64,000 nucleotides of DNA from JAAYED01 sp040772225 (GCA_040772225.1 JAXGYO010000003.1:124001-188000), one strand, 5' to 3'; shown: positions 9,290 through 18,514, numbered from the stretch's first letter. A program made the numbers and translations. The notes: generated by a model not told the origin, from the sequence alone.

Positions 9290-11419
9290 TTATTCAAAGA
9301 CGATCACCTGGTGATCCACCAGCCGGTCCAGCGTGACCGTCGCCTGGCCATCCTTTTGCATGACAGGCAGGACCGAAGGCTCCACGCAGCATCGCGCGCG
9401 CACATCCTTGTCGCCAGGCCAACGTACGCTCACCGTCAGCGGGCCCACCGGCAGGTGTTCCTCCAGATAGGCCGGCCACTCGGTGGCGCCGCTGAGGTTG
9501 ACCAGGTGCAGGATCAGCCGGTCTCCCTGGCGGTACAGGTGGCAATCGATGGCGCCGGCGCCCTCGACTCGCAGCGGCAGATCGCCCGCCGCCCAGCGCG
9601 CGGCGTTGGCCAGCAGGCGACCGTGGTCGGGCAGGCGCCGCGCGCCGTACACACGATCGATATCGGCGGCCAGGTACACCATGCGGCCGCCCGCCGGGTG
9701 CTCACGCGCGACGATGGCAGGAATGTCACTGTGCGACTGGCGCATCCAGGAGAACTCGGGCGGATAGATGGGAAAAGCGGGCACGTACGTGGCCACGGCC
9801 CTCGCCTCGGCCCCCACCGAGACGCGCTGGAGTGTGCCGCCAAAGGCGAGGATGTCGGTGCCGTCAAAGCCCGCCACGAGCGCGTGCCGTGCGCGCAGGT
9901 CCGGGTCGATGCGCAGATAGGTGTGCCCGCTCTGAACCTCCCAGTTGGACGAGTGCGCGCCGGTGAGTCCCAGCCTTTCCCCCGTGTACGTGATGCCCAG
10001 CAGGTCGCCCAGGGCCGGCGTGGGCCGCGGCTCACCCCAGGCATCCAGCCAGCCCGAGAGGCCGCTGGCCACCAGGCTGCCGCCGCCCGCCACGTACGCC
10101 TGTAGCGCCTCGGTCTGACCGTCGGTGAGCACGCCCAGATCGGGCAACACCAGCGCCTTGAGCCGGGGAGCTTCGCGGGCGATATGATCGGCGTGCACCG
10201 GAATGAATGGGATCCGTGCGCGCGTCAACGCTCGCGTCCAGCCGTGCCAGGGGAGCAGCACGCGCTCATCGGCCTGGTCACGGCCATAGAAATCGATATT
10301 CTCGTGCGACCAGAGCACGCCCACGGTCGCTACGGGCTCACGATCGTACAGCAGCGACTCGTTTTCCTCGTGCCAGCGCATCAAGGGCAGCACGGTATCG
10401 AACTGCCGGCGGTCCTCCTGGAAGGCGCCGATGTGATGCCACCAGGGCGAGATCCCGCCCGCGTAGCCCTCGATCATCCAGTGGCGCGTCTCCAGCGGCG
10501 GGTTGGCGGCCTTGCGAAAGGCCTGCGGCCCGCGCACATAGGTCGCCATGCTCTCAGGGATCTGGGCATCCCAGCCCAGCACGCCATGCAGCAGTTGGCC
10601 GCTGATGGCGTTGTACTCGAATCCGGTCTCGCGCCGCGACTGCTGGTCAGACATCATGATGCGGGAGCGCTCGCCCACGGCCCTGAGATCGCAAAACGAC
10701 AGATGTGAGGAGAGCGGATCGCCGTTGATCATCCCCAGCCAGAGACAGTCCGGCCCGCCCGCCTCCTGCGTGATGCGATTGTTCAGTTCCCAATTCTCTA
10801 TCCGGCAGGCATAGCTCCAGCGCACCCACTCGCGGTAAGCGGGGTCCGTCCAGTCCACGCGAACAGGCAGATCACCGCCGACTTCGGCCGCGAACTTACG
10901 CCTGCACCAGGGACAGTGGCAGATATGGTTGCGCCCCACGCCGGTCCACGAGTTGTCGGTAAAGCCATCGGGCCGGTAGCGCTCGATCACCTCGCGCAGG
11001 ACGGCCGGGATGAACTCTTTGTAGAACGGGGTGTTGACGCACGCTTGATAGCGCCCCTGCGTGACGCTCGGCCGGCCCTCGGCATCCATAAAGAACCAGT
11101 CGGGGTGCTCGCGATAGAACGCCTCGGTGGCGCGGTTCGAGTCCATGCGCGCCAGCACGGCGAGGCCCTCCTCGCGCGCCGCAGCGTTGATCTCGCCGTA
11201 CAGGTCGCGGTCGCCCAGGTGTTCGGCGCGATAGTGCAGCGGCAGCGCGCTGGGGTAGTAGGCGACGATCCCGCCGGCGTTGATGATCACCCCCTGTGTG
11301 CGCGTGCGCCGCCAGTAATCGCGCCACCACTCGCCGTCATAGTTGGTGGGATCCAGTTCATTGAGGTTGGTCTGTCCCCAGCGGCGCACGGTGCGGTACC
11401 AGGGCTGTGTGCTGCTCAT
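9290..11419 (-). CDS. GHL6-like putative glycoside hydrolase with C-terminal trimerisation/GATase-like domain (paralogue 1)
   Basis: A 709-residue paralogue of the next gene with the same two-part layout. The barrel region contains YRPDGFTDNSW, with an Asp where GHL6-type hydrolases usually carry an acidic residue, then ICHCPWCRRKF, the CxCxxC signature seen in both copies. The C-terminal region reads APRLKALVLPDLGVLTDGQTEAL and YVAGGGSLVASG, typical of the trimerisation domain of family 42-like enzymes. ATG 11419 has GGAGGG six bases upstream and overlaps the amidohydrolase stop as ATGA. No export signal is visible. It is probably a glycosidase or a sugar-binding barrel; the substrate cannot be read from sequence. 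Confidence 0.8.
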   Translation of the reverse strand: MSSTQPWYRTVRRWGQTNLNELDPTNYDGEWWRDYWRRTRTQGVIINAGGIVAYYPSALPLHYRAEHLGDRDLYGEINAAAREEGLAVLARMDSNRATEAFYREHPDWFFMDAEGRPSVTQGRYQACVNTPFYKEFIPAVLREVIERYRPDGFTDNSWTGVGRNHICHCPWCRRKFAAEVGGDLPVRVDWTDPAYREWVRWSYACRIENWELNNRITQEAGGPDCLWLGMINGDPLSSHLSFCDLRAVGERSRIMMSDQQSRRETGFEYNAISGQLLHGVLGWDAQIPESMATYVRGPQAFRKAANPPLETRHWMIEGYAGGISPWWHHIGAFQEDRRQFDTVLPLMRWHEENESLLYDREPVATVGVLWSHENIDFYGRDQADERVLLPWHGWTRALTRARIPFIPVHADHIAREAPRLKALVLPDLGVLTDGQTEALQAYVAGGGSLVASGLSGWLDAWGEPRPTPALGDLLGITYTGERLGLTGAHSSNWEVQSGHTYLRIDPDLRARHALVAGFDGTDILAFGGTLQRVSVGAEARAVATYVPAFPIYPPEFSWMRQSHSDIPAIVAREHPAGGRMVYLAADIDRVYGARRLPDHGRLLANAARWAAGDLPLRVEGAGAIDCHLYRQGDRLILHLVNLSGATEWPAYLEEHLPVGPLTVSVRWPGDKDVRARCCVEPSVLPVMQKDGQATVTLDRLVDHQVIVFE

Positions 11420-12441
11420 GGTTGCCCTCCTGATGGTGGCACGTCGCCTCCGGACATGGAGGTCCGTAGGCGCTCGATGATGAAATCCGCAAAGGACAGC
11501 GGCGCGGCAGGACGGTTGCGCTCGCAATAGGCATCAAAGAGTGCCCGATAGAGATCGATGGGGAGGTGGATAGGGGCCGTCGGTGAGAGATACACCGGTC
11601 CCGGAGGCGGATACACGCGCAGCCAGTCAGGCAAGTCCGGCTGATGCACATCGGGCGGGTCCCCACAGAAAAACAGACGCTCGGCGTTCCCTCCGGTGAA
11701 CCCGGTATAGGCCTCGTCGCTCATCTCCAGCCCGAGCTCGCGCACCCAGCGTCGTGTCTGGTCGATCTGCTCGCCGCGCCAGTAAATGACCGGATACTCG
11801 CTGCCCCAGAGCATGCGCCGCGGCCCACACCAGTCCATCAGTCGCTCTACCCAGGGCAGCAGGTCTCGGAAGGGATAGGTGTCACGGCTGCCCACCTGCC
11901 CCTGGCGCGAGAGGATCGCGTTAAAGCGCGGGTGTCGCACCAGTTCCTCAGCCAGCGCATCGTCCAGCGCCGCCAGGCTCGCTCGTATAAAGTGCGGTGC
12001 GGCGATGCGCCCCGTGGGATGGCGCGCCAGCCAATCCAGCAAGAGCGCCGTGTGCCGCGGGCTGGCCAGCGGATCCGTGGCATAGATCCAGCGCCCGCTG
12101 CGGCCCAACAGGTCCATCACGGCCGGGTTCTCCAGCGGCTCGTCGCCTTGCATGCGGATGCCGATGGCGCCGGCGGTCAGACAGGCCTCGACACACTGCA
12201 GCCGTCGCTCCGCGGTATCCCCGTATGGAATGCCGATCGCACGAACCGCTTGGGGGCGCAGCCGCTGAGCCTCTACCAGTGCTGCGATGTCGGGCACCCG
12301 GGGACCGAGCACCAGCACGACCCGATCGGTGCCCCACAGTTCGCAGGCCGCCAGCGCCTGCCGGGCCGTTCCAAAGCGCGGCGACCCGACGTGCATGTAG
12401 GCGTCGATGACCGGCGTCCGACCGGCGTCAGGCTCAGACAT
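11416..12441 (-). CDS. Amidohydrolase_2 (TIM-barrel) family hydrolase or decarboxylase
   Basis: A 341-residue protein of the amidohydrolase-2 type. It shows VIDAYMHVG at the N-terminus in place of the usual DxHxH metal pair, GIRMQGDEP in mid-barrel, IAAPHFI and GPRRMLWGSEYPVIYW, the last matching the conserved (R)xxxGSD/EYP end motif. The first metal motif being DAYMHV rather than DxHxH suggests altered metal binding, as in lactonase- or decarboxylase-like members. The ATG at 12441 overlaps the upstream reductase by eight bases, and the stop overlaps the GHL6 start. A lactone or carboxy-sugar intermediate is a reasonable guess for this operon. Confidence 0.78.
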   Translation of the reverse strand: MSEPDAGRTPVIDAYMHVGSPRFGTARQALAACELWGTDRVVLVLGPRVPDIAALVEAQRLRPQAVRAIGIPYGDTAERRLQCVEACLTAGAIGIRMQGDEPLENPAVMDLLGRSGRWIYATDPLASPRHTALLLDWLARHPTGRIAAPHFIRASLAALDDALAEELVRHPRFNAILSRQGQVGSRDTYPFRDLLPWVERLMDWCGPRRMLWGSEYPVIYWRGEQIDQTRRWVRELGLEMSDEAYTGFTGGNAERLFFCGDPPDVHQPDLPDWLRVYPPPGPVYLSPTAPIHLPIDLYRALFDAYCERNRPAAPLSFADFIIERLRTSMSGGDVPPSGGQP

Positions 12442-13291
12442 AGTGCCGGTGCACCTCGTCCAGGTCCATCCGTCCCGCCAGGTCGTTGGCGAGCGCCACG
12501 TTGGCCTCAACACGGGCGACACTGCGCATGCCGATCAGCGCCACGTCGATCAGCGGGTTGGAGAGCTGGAACTGGATGATCGCCGGCGTGTAATCAAACG
12601 TGTTCTCCGGGTTCACCATTTGGATCCAGCGCTGAAGGATGTTCGAGGTCGTGGTGCGCATGGTGACGATGCCCATGTTGCGCTCCTCCAGGGCGAACAT
12701 GGCGCCCGTGCCGCGCCGGTGATCATAGGGATGCTGAAAGAGCAGGTTGTACTGCAGTTGCACCACATCGAACCGGCCGGTCTCGATGAGCTGGAAGAGC
12801 AAAGAGTCATGCCCCTCGTAGGTGAAACCGATGAACTTGACCAGCCCCTCGTCCCGAACCTGCTCGAGTTCGTCCAGCAGCCCCCCCTTATCCAGGATAT
12901 AGCCCATCTGCTCGAGCGAGAATGAGCCATGGAGTTGCAGCAGGTCGATCCAGTCGCGGCGCAGGTAGCGCAGGCTGGCCTCCAATGAACGGCGCACGAC
13001 GCCCTTGCCGCGAGGGCTGACCTTGGTAGCCAGAAAGATGCTGGCCGGGTCGATCCCCTCCAGGCCGCGCCCGAAAATGCGCTCGCTGGCGCCGTCGCCA
13101 TAGCCCGCGGCCGTATCATAGTAGGTGACGCCCAGTTCGTACGCCCGCCGCAAGGCGGCGATGATTGGATCGGCATCCTCGGGACGCTCAGGGTCAAAGG
13201 TGTGCAGATAGTTCTTGAGCCCGGCGGTGGCTCCGCCAAACCCCAGCCGGCTCACCTGTCTCCCCGTCCGGCCCAACGTCACGTATTCCAT
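12434..13291 (-). CDS. Aldo/keto reductase, first gene of the six-gene operon
   Basis: A 285-residue aldo/keto reductase. It has the Asp and Tyr of TYYDTAAGYGDGASE, Lys of LATKVSPRGKG and, in place of the IHRP form, LLQLHGSFSLEQMG, with His retained. It is shorter at the C-terminus than the 325-residue members but keeps VALIGMRSVARVEANV for the cofactor phosphate. ATG 13291 is supported by GGAGGACAC just upstream. The gene leads a run of six minus-strand genes with overlaps or gaps of no more than eight bases. NAD(P)-dependent oxidation or reduction of a sugar or inositol-like substrate is inferred. Confidence 0.88.
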   Translation of the reverse strand: MEYVTLGRTGRQVSRLGFGGATAGLKNYLHTFDPERPEDADPIIAALRRAYELGVTYYDTAAGYGDGASERIFGRGLEGIDPASIFLATKVSPRGKGVVRRSLEASLRYLRRDWIDLLQLHGSFSLEQMGYILDKGGLLDELEQVRDEGLVKFIGFTYEGHDSLLFQLIETGRFDVVQLQYNLLFQHPYDHRRGTGAMFALEERNMGIVTMRTTTSNILQRWIQMVNPENTFDYTPAIIQFQLSNPLIDVALIGMRSVARVEANVALANDLAGRMDLDEVHRHYV

Positions 13292-13415
13292 GTGTCCTCC
13301 ACGATTGAGTCTGTCCAGAGTAACCCGCACCCCTGACCTGCCTACTATAGACGCCGCGAGGGGAGCTGTCGAGCATCTTGATGGTCAGCGGATAGGTATC
13401 GATCTCGCGGATATA

Positions 13416-13444
13416 GAAAAAAGGGCGGCACAGCCGTGCCGCCC
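13416..13444 (-). terminator. Rho-independent terminator of the metallophosphoesterase gene
   Basis: A nine-base perfect stem (GGGCGGCAC at 13423-13431, complement at 13436-13444) with a four-base loop. On the minus strand it is followed by six T residues (13417-13422). It sits about 20 bases after the metallophosphoesterase stop. Confidence 0.85.
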
Positions 13445-13466
13445 CTGCATTCATCGCTACCGCACA

Positions 13467-14402
13467 CTAGAAGCTATCGAAGCTCACAGGCCCTTCGAGC
13501 ACCTCGCGTCGCACCGCTGTGCACTCTAGCGACTGCGCCCCGGGGCCCTCTTTAGGACGGTTAGTCCAGGATACCAGGCTGATGGAGCCGTCCGCGATCT
13601 CCAGACCGGTGACATAGCCCGGCCGCACGCCGCTGCCCGTGTTGTAGTAGGGCAGGCCGCCCGCCGCTGCAAACGCTGGACGATGGGTGTGTCCGCAGAT
13701 GATGGCCAGGTTATCCACGCGTCCAAGCCAGGCGGCGATACGCTGCTCGATACCGGCCTGGTTGTGTTGAGACCAAACTATCGCTCCCCTCACGGCGCCG
13801 GACCCGGGCTGGAGTTCGTCGGGGCCGGGGAGCGCAGTTCGTAAACCGTGGTTCTGCAAATGCCGCCAGAGGTGGCGGACCACCAGACGGGTCAGTCCGT
13901 AGACCCTGGAATGCAGACCATCCGCCTGATGACCGTGGGTCACCAGAAACCGAACGGCGCGGTCGCGATGCTTGAGAACGACGGCCTCGACCGCCTCCGG
14001 GCCCGCGGTGGCCAGTCTGCATCCGTGGCGGACCAACTGGTGGTTGCCCACAAGCACCATCAGCCGGCCGGCGATTCGTAGACGGTCCATGATGCGAAAC
14101 ACGGGTCGGTGCGCGGACTGTACTTTGGCCAGGCTGCTGTTCTTCCACAATTCGTCGCCGTCACCGACTTCGACGTAAGTATAGCCCTGGCGTTCATAGT
14201 GGCCCAGAGCGCTCACAAAGAGCGATTGGTTGCAGCGAAAGGCATCTGCCGGGCCATTGTCCCCTCGATGCAGATCGGAAAAGAATACAAACCGTGAATG
14301 ATCATCGAAATCGAGTACAGAAGCCTGGCTGAGTGCGCTGTCCAGCCGCCGCTGCGTCCGGTCCACCGCGCTCCCGCCCAAAAAACGATCTACGAACGAC
14401 AT
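13467..14402 (-). CDS. Calcineurin-like metallophosphoesterase (LpxH-like fold)
   Basis: A 311-residue metallophosphoesterase with the full set of metal motifs in order: SDLHRGD near residue 42, VGDGDELW, GNHQ, THGHQAD and GHTHRP. The spacing resembles UDP-2,3-diacylglucosamine hydrolase-like enzymes, but the lipid A pathway is not indicated by its neighbours, so a nucleotide, phospholipid or cell-wall phosphodiester substrate is equally possible. Start is ATG 14402 with AGGA about 12 bases upstream; upstream in-frame starts would add a low-quality extension. It is a stand-alone gene with its own terminator. Confidence 0.85.
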   Translation of the reverse strand: MSFVDRFLGGSAVDRTQRRLDSALSQASVLDFDDHSRFVFFSDLHRGDNGPADAFRCNQSLFVSALGHYERQGYTYVEVGDGDELWKNSSLAKVQSAHRPVFRIMDRLRIAGRLMVLVGNHQLVRHGCRLATAGPEAVEAVVLKHRDRAVRFLVTHGHQADGLHSRVYGLTRLVVRHLWRHLQNHGLRTALPGPDELQPGSGAVRGAIVWSQHNQAGIEQRIAAWLGRVDNLAIICGHTHRPAFAAAGGLPYYNTGSGVRPGYVTGLEIADGSISLVSWTNRPKEGPGAQSLECTAVRREVLEGPVSFDSF

Positions 14403-14759
14403 ATATGAAGAAATCCTATCTCCGAATTGCGAGCGGCGATCGCCTCGGCGCAAAAAAAAGCCGGCACGTCTCGCCGCCGGTCTGATAATGAGTATAGCAG
14501 ATAGCCGGCCGCCTCCAAACCGGATCGGACTGCAACGGGACCGTTGCCCAGCGGGTGTCCCTTCCAACACAATCGCAGCATAGCACCACGCGATGTGGAC
14601 GTGGTGTATGCGCCGTGAAGAACTCGTCAATGTCTGGTAAATGTGGCCACTCCGGACGTGGGGCACGTAGCCACTCCAACGCGAAGGCTCGACATCCCTG
14701 ACCACCACGGATATCATTCATGACAAAAGGGACACCGGTCCCGCTCACATGAGGCAACC
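14403..14759. other. Divergent intergenic region with a terminator-like element
   Basis: There is no convincing gene between the metallophosphoesterase and the E1 fusion gene. On the minus strand, a short CCGGC stem (14461-14465 with 14476-14480) is followed by eight T residues (14452-14459). It lies about 50 bases before the metallophosphoesterase start, so it could insulate the gene or act as an attenuator. A 120-codon minus-strand frame across this gap lacks recognisable domains. Confidence 0.5.
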
Positions 14760-16928
14760 ATGGCCAAGCACATCGCACTGCCCCCGCCCGCTACCTGCCA
14801 CCGTCTGGAGCTCGACCCGGATGACCGCGTGGCCATACCGGCGGTGGAGCGCGTGCGCATGCTGGCGCTCATGCACCTGATCCGAGCTTTTGAGAACAGG
14901 GTGCTTGATCTCAAAGAGACCGACCTGGTGCACGGCCCCGCGCACACCTCCGTGGGCCAGGAGGCCGTAGCGGCGGGCGTGGCCGCGGCACTGAGAGCGA
15001 CCGATCTGATCGGCTCGACCCACCGCGCTCATGGACATTTTATGGCCAAGGCCCTCCTGCATTATGCGCCGGCTGACTGGGACCCGCTCCGCGGAGGGGC
15101 GACGCCGGCGATGAGCGATGCCGTTTACCGGACGCTGGCCGAGATCATGGGCCTGGCGGCAGGCTGGTGCGGGGGGCGCGGCGGCTCGATGCACCTCTAC
15201 GATCGCGCCTCGGGAAACCTGGGCAGCAACGCCATCGTGGGCGGCGGGATCCCGCTGGCCACCGGCGCGGCCTGGGCCGAGCGCCTGCGCGGGCATGACA
15301 CCGTGGTGGTCTCGTTCTTTGGCGACGGCGCTATCAACCAGGGCTGCTTTCACGAGGTGGCGAACCTGGCTGCCCTCTGGCGAGTGCCCATCCTCTACCT
15401 GGTCGAGAACAATCAGTACGCCGTGGGGACCTGCACCAGCGAGTCCTCATACGTGTGCGACCTGGCGCAGCGCGCGCTGGGCTATGGCATCGACAGCACC
15501 ATCGTGGACGGCATGGATCCGCTGGCGGTCTACATGGCCGTGCGCGACACGGCAGAGCGCATGCGCGGCGAACCCTTCCCCCACGTGATCGAGGCCAAGA
15601 CCTACCGTTTCTATCACCACGCGGGCCGCCTGCGGGGCAGCGCCTATGGCTACCGCAGCACCGAGGAGGAGGCGGCGTGGCTGGCGCGCGATCCGCTGGC
15701 CACCCTGCCGGCCGAACTGGAGCGCGAGGGCGCGCTTGCCGGCGGTGAGGATGAGTCTCTGGCCGACTGGGCCCAGGCTTTGGTCGAGGAGGCCACAGCG
15801 CGCTGCACCGAAATGGCGGACGGTCGGCGCACGATCCCGGCCGCGTACTGGCCAGCGGCGGAGACCGCGGTCGAGCATCTGCGCGGACCCGACCCCACCC
15901 CGCCACCGGATAGCGGACGCGTCGAATCGACGGAGAGCATGACCCTGGTGCAGGCGATTGCCGCCGTCACCCGGCGGGCGATGGAGCGCGACGAGCGGGT
16001 GATCGTGCTGGGCGAGGAGGTGGCGAATCTGCGCGGCGGGGCCTACGGCGCCACCCGCGGCCTGGTGGAGGCCTACCCCGACCGCGTGTTCAACACACCC
16101 ATCTCTGAGACGGGGTTCCTGGGGATGGCCGGCGGCGCCGCCGCCCTGGGTATGCGCCCCGTCGTCGAAGTGATGTTCCCCGATTTTGCGCTCATGGCCT
16201 CCGACCAGTTGTTCAACCAGATCGGAAAGTTGCGCCACATGTACGGCGGCCAGGTGAGCTTTCCGCTGGTGGTGCGCACACGGCTGGCGCTGGGCTATGG
16301 CTATGGCGGGCAGCACTCGATGGACCCGGCGGGGCTCTTTGGGCTCTTCCCCGGATGGCGGGTGATGGCGCCCTCCAACGCCGCCGACTATATCGGGCTG
16401 TTCAACACTGCCTTGGCCTGTGAGGGTCCGGTGCTCGTCATGGAGCACGGGATGCTCTATGATCGTGCGACGCCCGTGCCGGCCGGCGACCTGGACTATC
16501 GTGTCCCATACGGCAGCGCACGAATCGTCCGGGAGGGGCGCGACCTGACGGTGCTCACCTATCTGACCGGCGTATTCGCCTGTGCGGAAGCCGCTGAGGC
16601 GCTGGCCGGCGAGGGGATCGAAGTAGAAGTGATCGACCTCCGCACGCTGGATTACACCGGCATGGACTATACAAGCATCGGCGCCTCGGTGGCGCGCACC
16701 GGCGCCGTATTGATCGTCGAACAGGCGCCCCGCAGCCAGGGGATCGGGGCGCGGCTGGCGGACGAGATTCAGGGCCGGTGGTTCGATGCGCTGGACGCGC
16801 CGGTCGCGCACGTCTCGGCCACCGATGTACCGCCGCCCGTCTCGAGGGCACTGGAGACGGCGGTGCTGCCCTCAGCAGCGACCATTCAGGAGGCGATGCG
16901 ACGCTGTGCCCGACGCCAGATCGCCTGA
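14760..16928 (+). CDS. Thiamine-diphosphate 2-oxoacid dehydrogenase E1, fused alpha and beta subunits
   Basis: A 722-residue fusion. The alpha half carries AHTSVGQEA, STHRAHGH, GGRGGSMHLYD and the thiamine-diphosphate motif running from GDGAINQG to VENNQYAVGT. The beta half, from about residue 394 (MTLVQAI), has LGEEV, TPISETGFLG, ASDQLFNQ and RLALGYGYGGQHS. Together they form the catalytic core of acetoin, branched-chain or pyruvate dehydrogenase E1, which decarboxylates a 2-oxoacid and normally passes the acyl group to an E2 lipoyl domain. No E2 or E3 gene is nearby. An ATG at 15939 with GGAG in front could also start a separate beta chain. The next gene, an aldo/keto reductase, follows after 32 bases. 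Confidence 0.9.
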   Translation: MAKHIALPPPATCHRLELDPDDRVAIPAVERVRMLALMHLIRAFENRVLDLKETDLVHGPAHTSVGQEAVAAGVAAALRATDLIGSTHRAHGHFMAKALLHYAPADWDPLRGGATPAMSDAVYRTLAEIMGLAAGWCGGRGGSMHLYDRASGNLGSNAIVGGGIPLATGAAWAERLRGHDTVVVSFFGDGAINQGCFHEVANLAALWRVPILYLVENNQYAVGTCTSESSYVCDLAQRALGYGIDSTIVDGMDPLAVYMAVRDTAERMRGEPFPHVIEAKTYRFYHHAGRLRGSAYGYRSTEEEAAWLARDPLATLPAELEREGALAGGEDESLADWAQALVEEATARCTEMADGRRTIPAAYWPAAETAVEHLRGPDPTPPPDSGRVESTESMTLVQAIAAVTRRAMERDERVIVLGEEVANLRGGAYGATRGLVEAYPDRVFNTPISETGFLGMAGGAAALGMRPVVEVMFPDFALMASDQLFNQIGKLRHMYGGQVSFPLVVRTRLALGYGYGGQHSMDPAGLFGLFPGWRVMAPSNAADYIGLFNTALACEGPVLVMEHGMLYDRATPVPAGDLDYRVPYGSARIVREGRDLTVLTYLTGVFACAEAAEALAGEGIEVEVIDLRTLDYTGMDYTSIGASVARTGAVLIVEQAPRSQGIGARLADEIQGRWFDALDAPVAHVSATDVPPPVSRALETAVLPSAATIQEAMRRCARRQIA

Positions 16929-16960
16929 CGGTTCGAAGCATCACGATTCTGGAGGAAGTC

Positions 16961-17950
16961 ATGGAACAGCGACGATTCGGAGACAGTGACCTGACCACAT
17001 CCGCCCTGGGATTCGGCACCTGGGAACTGGGCACCACCCAGTACGGTGAGATCGACGTGCAGGAGGCCAGCAAGGCCATCAACGAGGCCATCGATGCCGG
17101 CATCACCCTCATCGACACGGCGGAGGTGTACGGCCCGCGCTACAGCGAAGAGATCCTCGGCAAGGCTCTGGGCAACCGCCGCAAGGAGATCGTGCTGGTG
17201 ACCAAGGTCGGCTTTGCGGTCAACGAGCAGAATGTGAACACCGGCCGCGACTCGAGCCGGGAGACGATCCTCACCCACGCCGAGGGCTGCCTGCAGCGGC
17301 TGCAGACCGACTATATCGATCTGCTGCTGATCCACTGGCCCGACCACAAGACGCCCTTTGAGGAGACCATCGGCGCGCTGGAGACCCTCAAGCAGCAGGG
17401 CAAGATTGGCCACTATGGCGTCTCGAACTTTACCGTCGAGATGATGCAGGAATGCGAAAAGTACGGCCACCTGACGGCCAACCAGGTGGGCTACAACCTG
17501 CTGGACCGGCGCATGGAGCGCGAGGTGCTGCCGTTCTGCAAGGCCAACGGAATCGGATACATGGCCTACGGCTCGCTGGCCTTTGGCCTGATGGCAGGCG
17601 CCTTTACGCCCGAGACCACCTTTGTGGACTGGGACTGGCGCAGCAAGGGGACCGCGTTCGGCCTTCCGCTGTTTGAGCGCGAGGCATTCCTGCGCACCCT
17701 CAAGGCCGTGGATCGCCTCAAGGCGATGGCAGCCGACAGCGGCCACACCGTGGCCCAACTGGCGCTGGCCTGGGTGCTCAGCAATCCCGCAGTGACCGTG
17801 GGCCTCGTGGGCATCCGTAATCCGAAAGAGCTGCACGAGAACGTCGCTGCGGCGGACTGGAAGATGACGGATGCCGACAAGGCCGAGATCGACCGCATCT
17901 TTGAGGAAGAGGGCGTGCCGACCCACCGTGACGCACCGCAGGCTATCTAG
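16961..17950 (+). CDS. Aldo/keto reductase (AKR family)
   Basis: A 329-residue aldo/keto reductase with Asp and Tyr in TLIDTAEVYGPRYSEE, Lys in LVTKVGF and His in LLLIHWPDHKTPFEET. The IHWPD wording and the long C-terminal region (GLVGIRNPKELHENV) match general NADPH-dependent sugar/aldehyde reductases of the YdbC/IolS type. ATG 16961 has GGAGGAAG immediately upstream. It lies 32 bases after the E1 fusion and 9 bases before the DNA repair gene, so the three are probably co-transcribed. Substrate is not predictable. Confidence 0.9.
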   Translation: MEQRRFGDSDLTTSALGFGTWELGTTQYGEIDVQEASKAINEAIDAGITLIDTAEVYGPRYSEEILGKALGNRRKEIVLVTKVGFAVNEQNVNTGRDSSRETILTHAEGCLQRLQTDYIDLLLIHWPDHKTPFEETIGALETLKQQGKIGHYGVSNFTVEMMQECEKYGHLTANQVGYNLLDRRMEREVLPFCKANGIGYMAYGSLAFGLMAGAFTPETTFVDWDWRSKGTAFGLPLFEREAFLRTLKAVDRLKAMAADSGHTVAQLALAWVLSNPAVTVGLVGIRNPKELHENVAAADWKMTDADKAEIDRIFEEEGVPTHRDAPQAI

Positions 17951-17959
17951 GAGGGCGCC

Positions 17960-18514
17960 TTGAGCCGCATCTATGTGGTGGTGCCATGGGCACCCGGCGC
18001 CGTGACGCTGTACCGGGATGCCGCCGATCCGGCCGGACGGCTGGAGGGCGCGTTGCTGACCCTGCCGCACCGGGCCTCGGAGCAGCGCATGCGTGCGCTG
18101 GATCCGCTGTCGCGGCCTGGCACCGACATGATTCTGGACTCCCTGGCCGAGCGCCTGACGCGCTACTTTAGCGGGGAGAACGTGTCTTTCCCTCTGGAGG
18201 AACTGGCCATGGAGCGCTGTGGCCCCTTCCAGACGCTGGTGCTGCGTGCCGAGCACGCCATCCCGCGGGGCCGCCTCAGCACCTATGGGCGCATCGCGGC
18301 GCACATCGGGCATCCGCGGGCGGCGCGGGCCGTGGGAAGCGCCCTGGGCACGAACCCGTTCCCGATCCTGATCCCCTGCCACCGGGCGGTGCGCTCCGAC
18401 GGGGGCCTGGGCGGCTACGCCGGCGGGCTGGAGATGAAGCGCGCACTTCTGGCCCTGGAGGGGATCACGTTGAGCCCCGATGGCCGCGCCCCGACCGACC
18501 GTTTTGTGTACTAG
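17960..18514 (+). CDS. ogt: Methylated-DNA--[protein]-cysteine S-methyltransferase
   Basis: A 184-residue suicide DNA repair protein that moves alkyl groups from O6-alkylguanine to its own cysteine. The active-site PCHR lies at residues 139-142 (Cys140). It is followed by the SDGGLGGYAGGLEMKRALLALEG region, and the DNA-binding helix-turn-helix RLSTYGRIAAHIGHPRAARAVG precedes it. The start is TTG 17960 behind AGGAGGGC. It is the last gene of its strand before a bidirectional terminator. Confidence 0.93.
   Translation: MSRIYVVVPWAPGAVTLYRDAADPAGRLEGALLTLPHRASEQRMRALDPLSRPGTDMILDSLAERLTRYFSGENVSFPLEELAMERCGPFQTLVLRAEHAIPRGRLSTYGRIAAHIGHPRAARAVGSALGTNPFPILIPCHRAVRSDGGLGGYAGGLEMKRALLALEGITLSPDGRAPTDRFVY

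Noticed and set aside
14416..14778. 120-codon minus-strand frame before the E1 fusion gene
   Set aside because: No ribosome site, no recognisable domain, overlaps a terminator-like element; Cys/Arg/Pro-rich translation looks non-coding.
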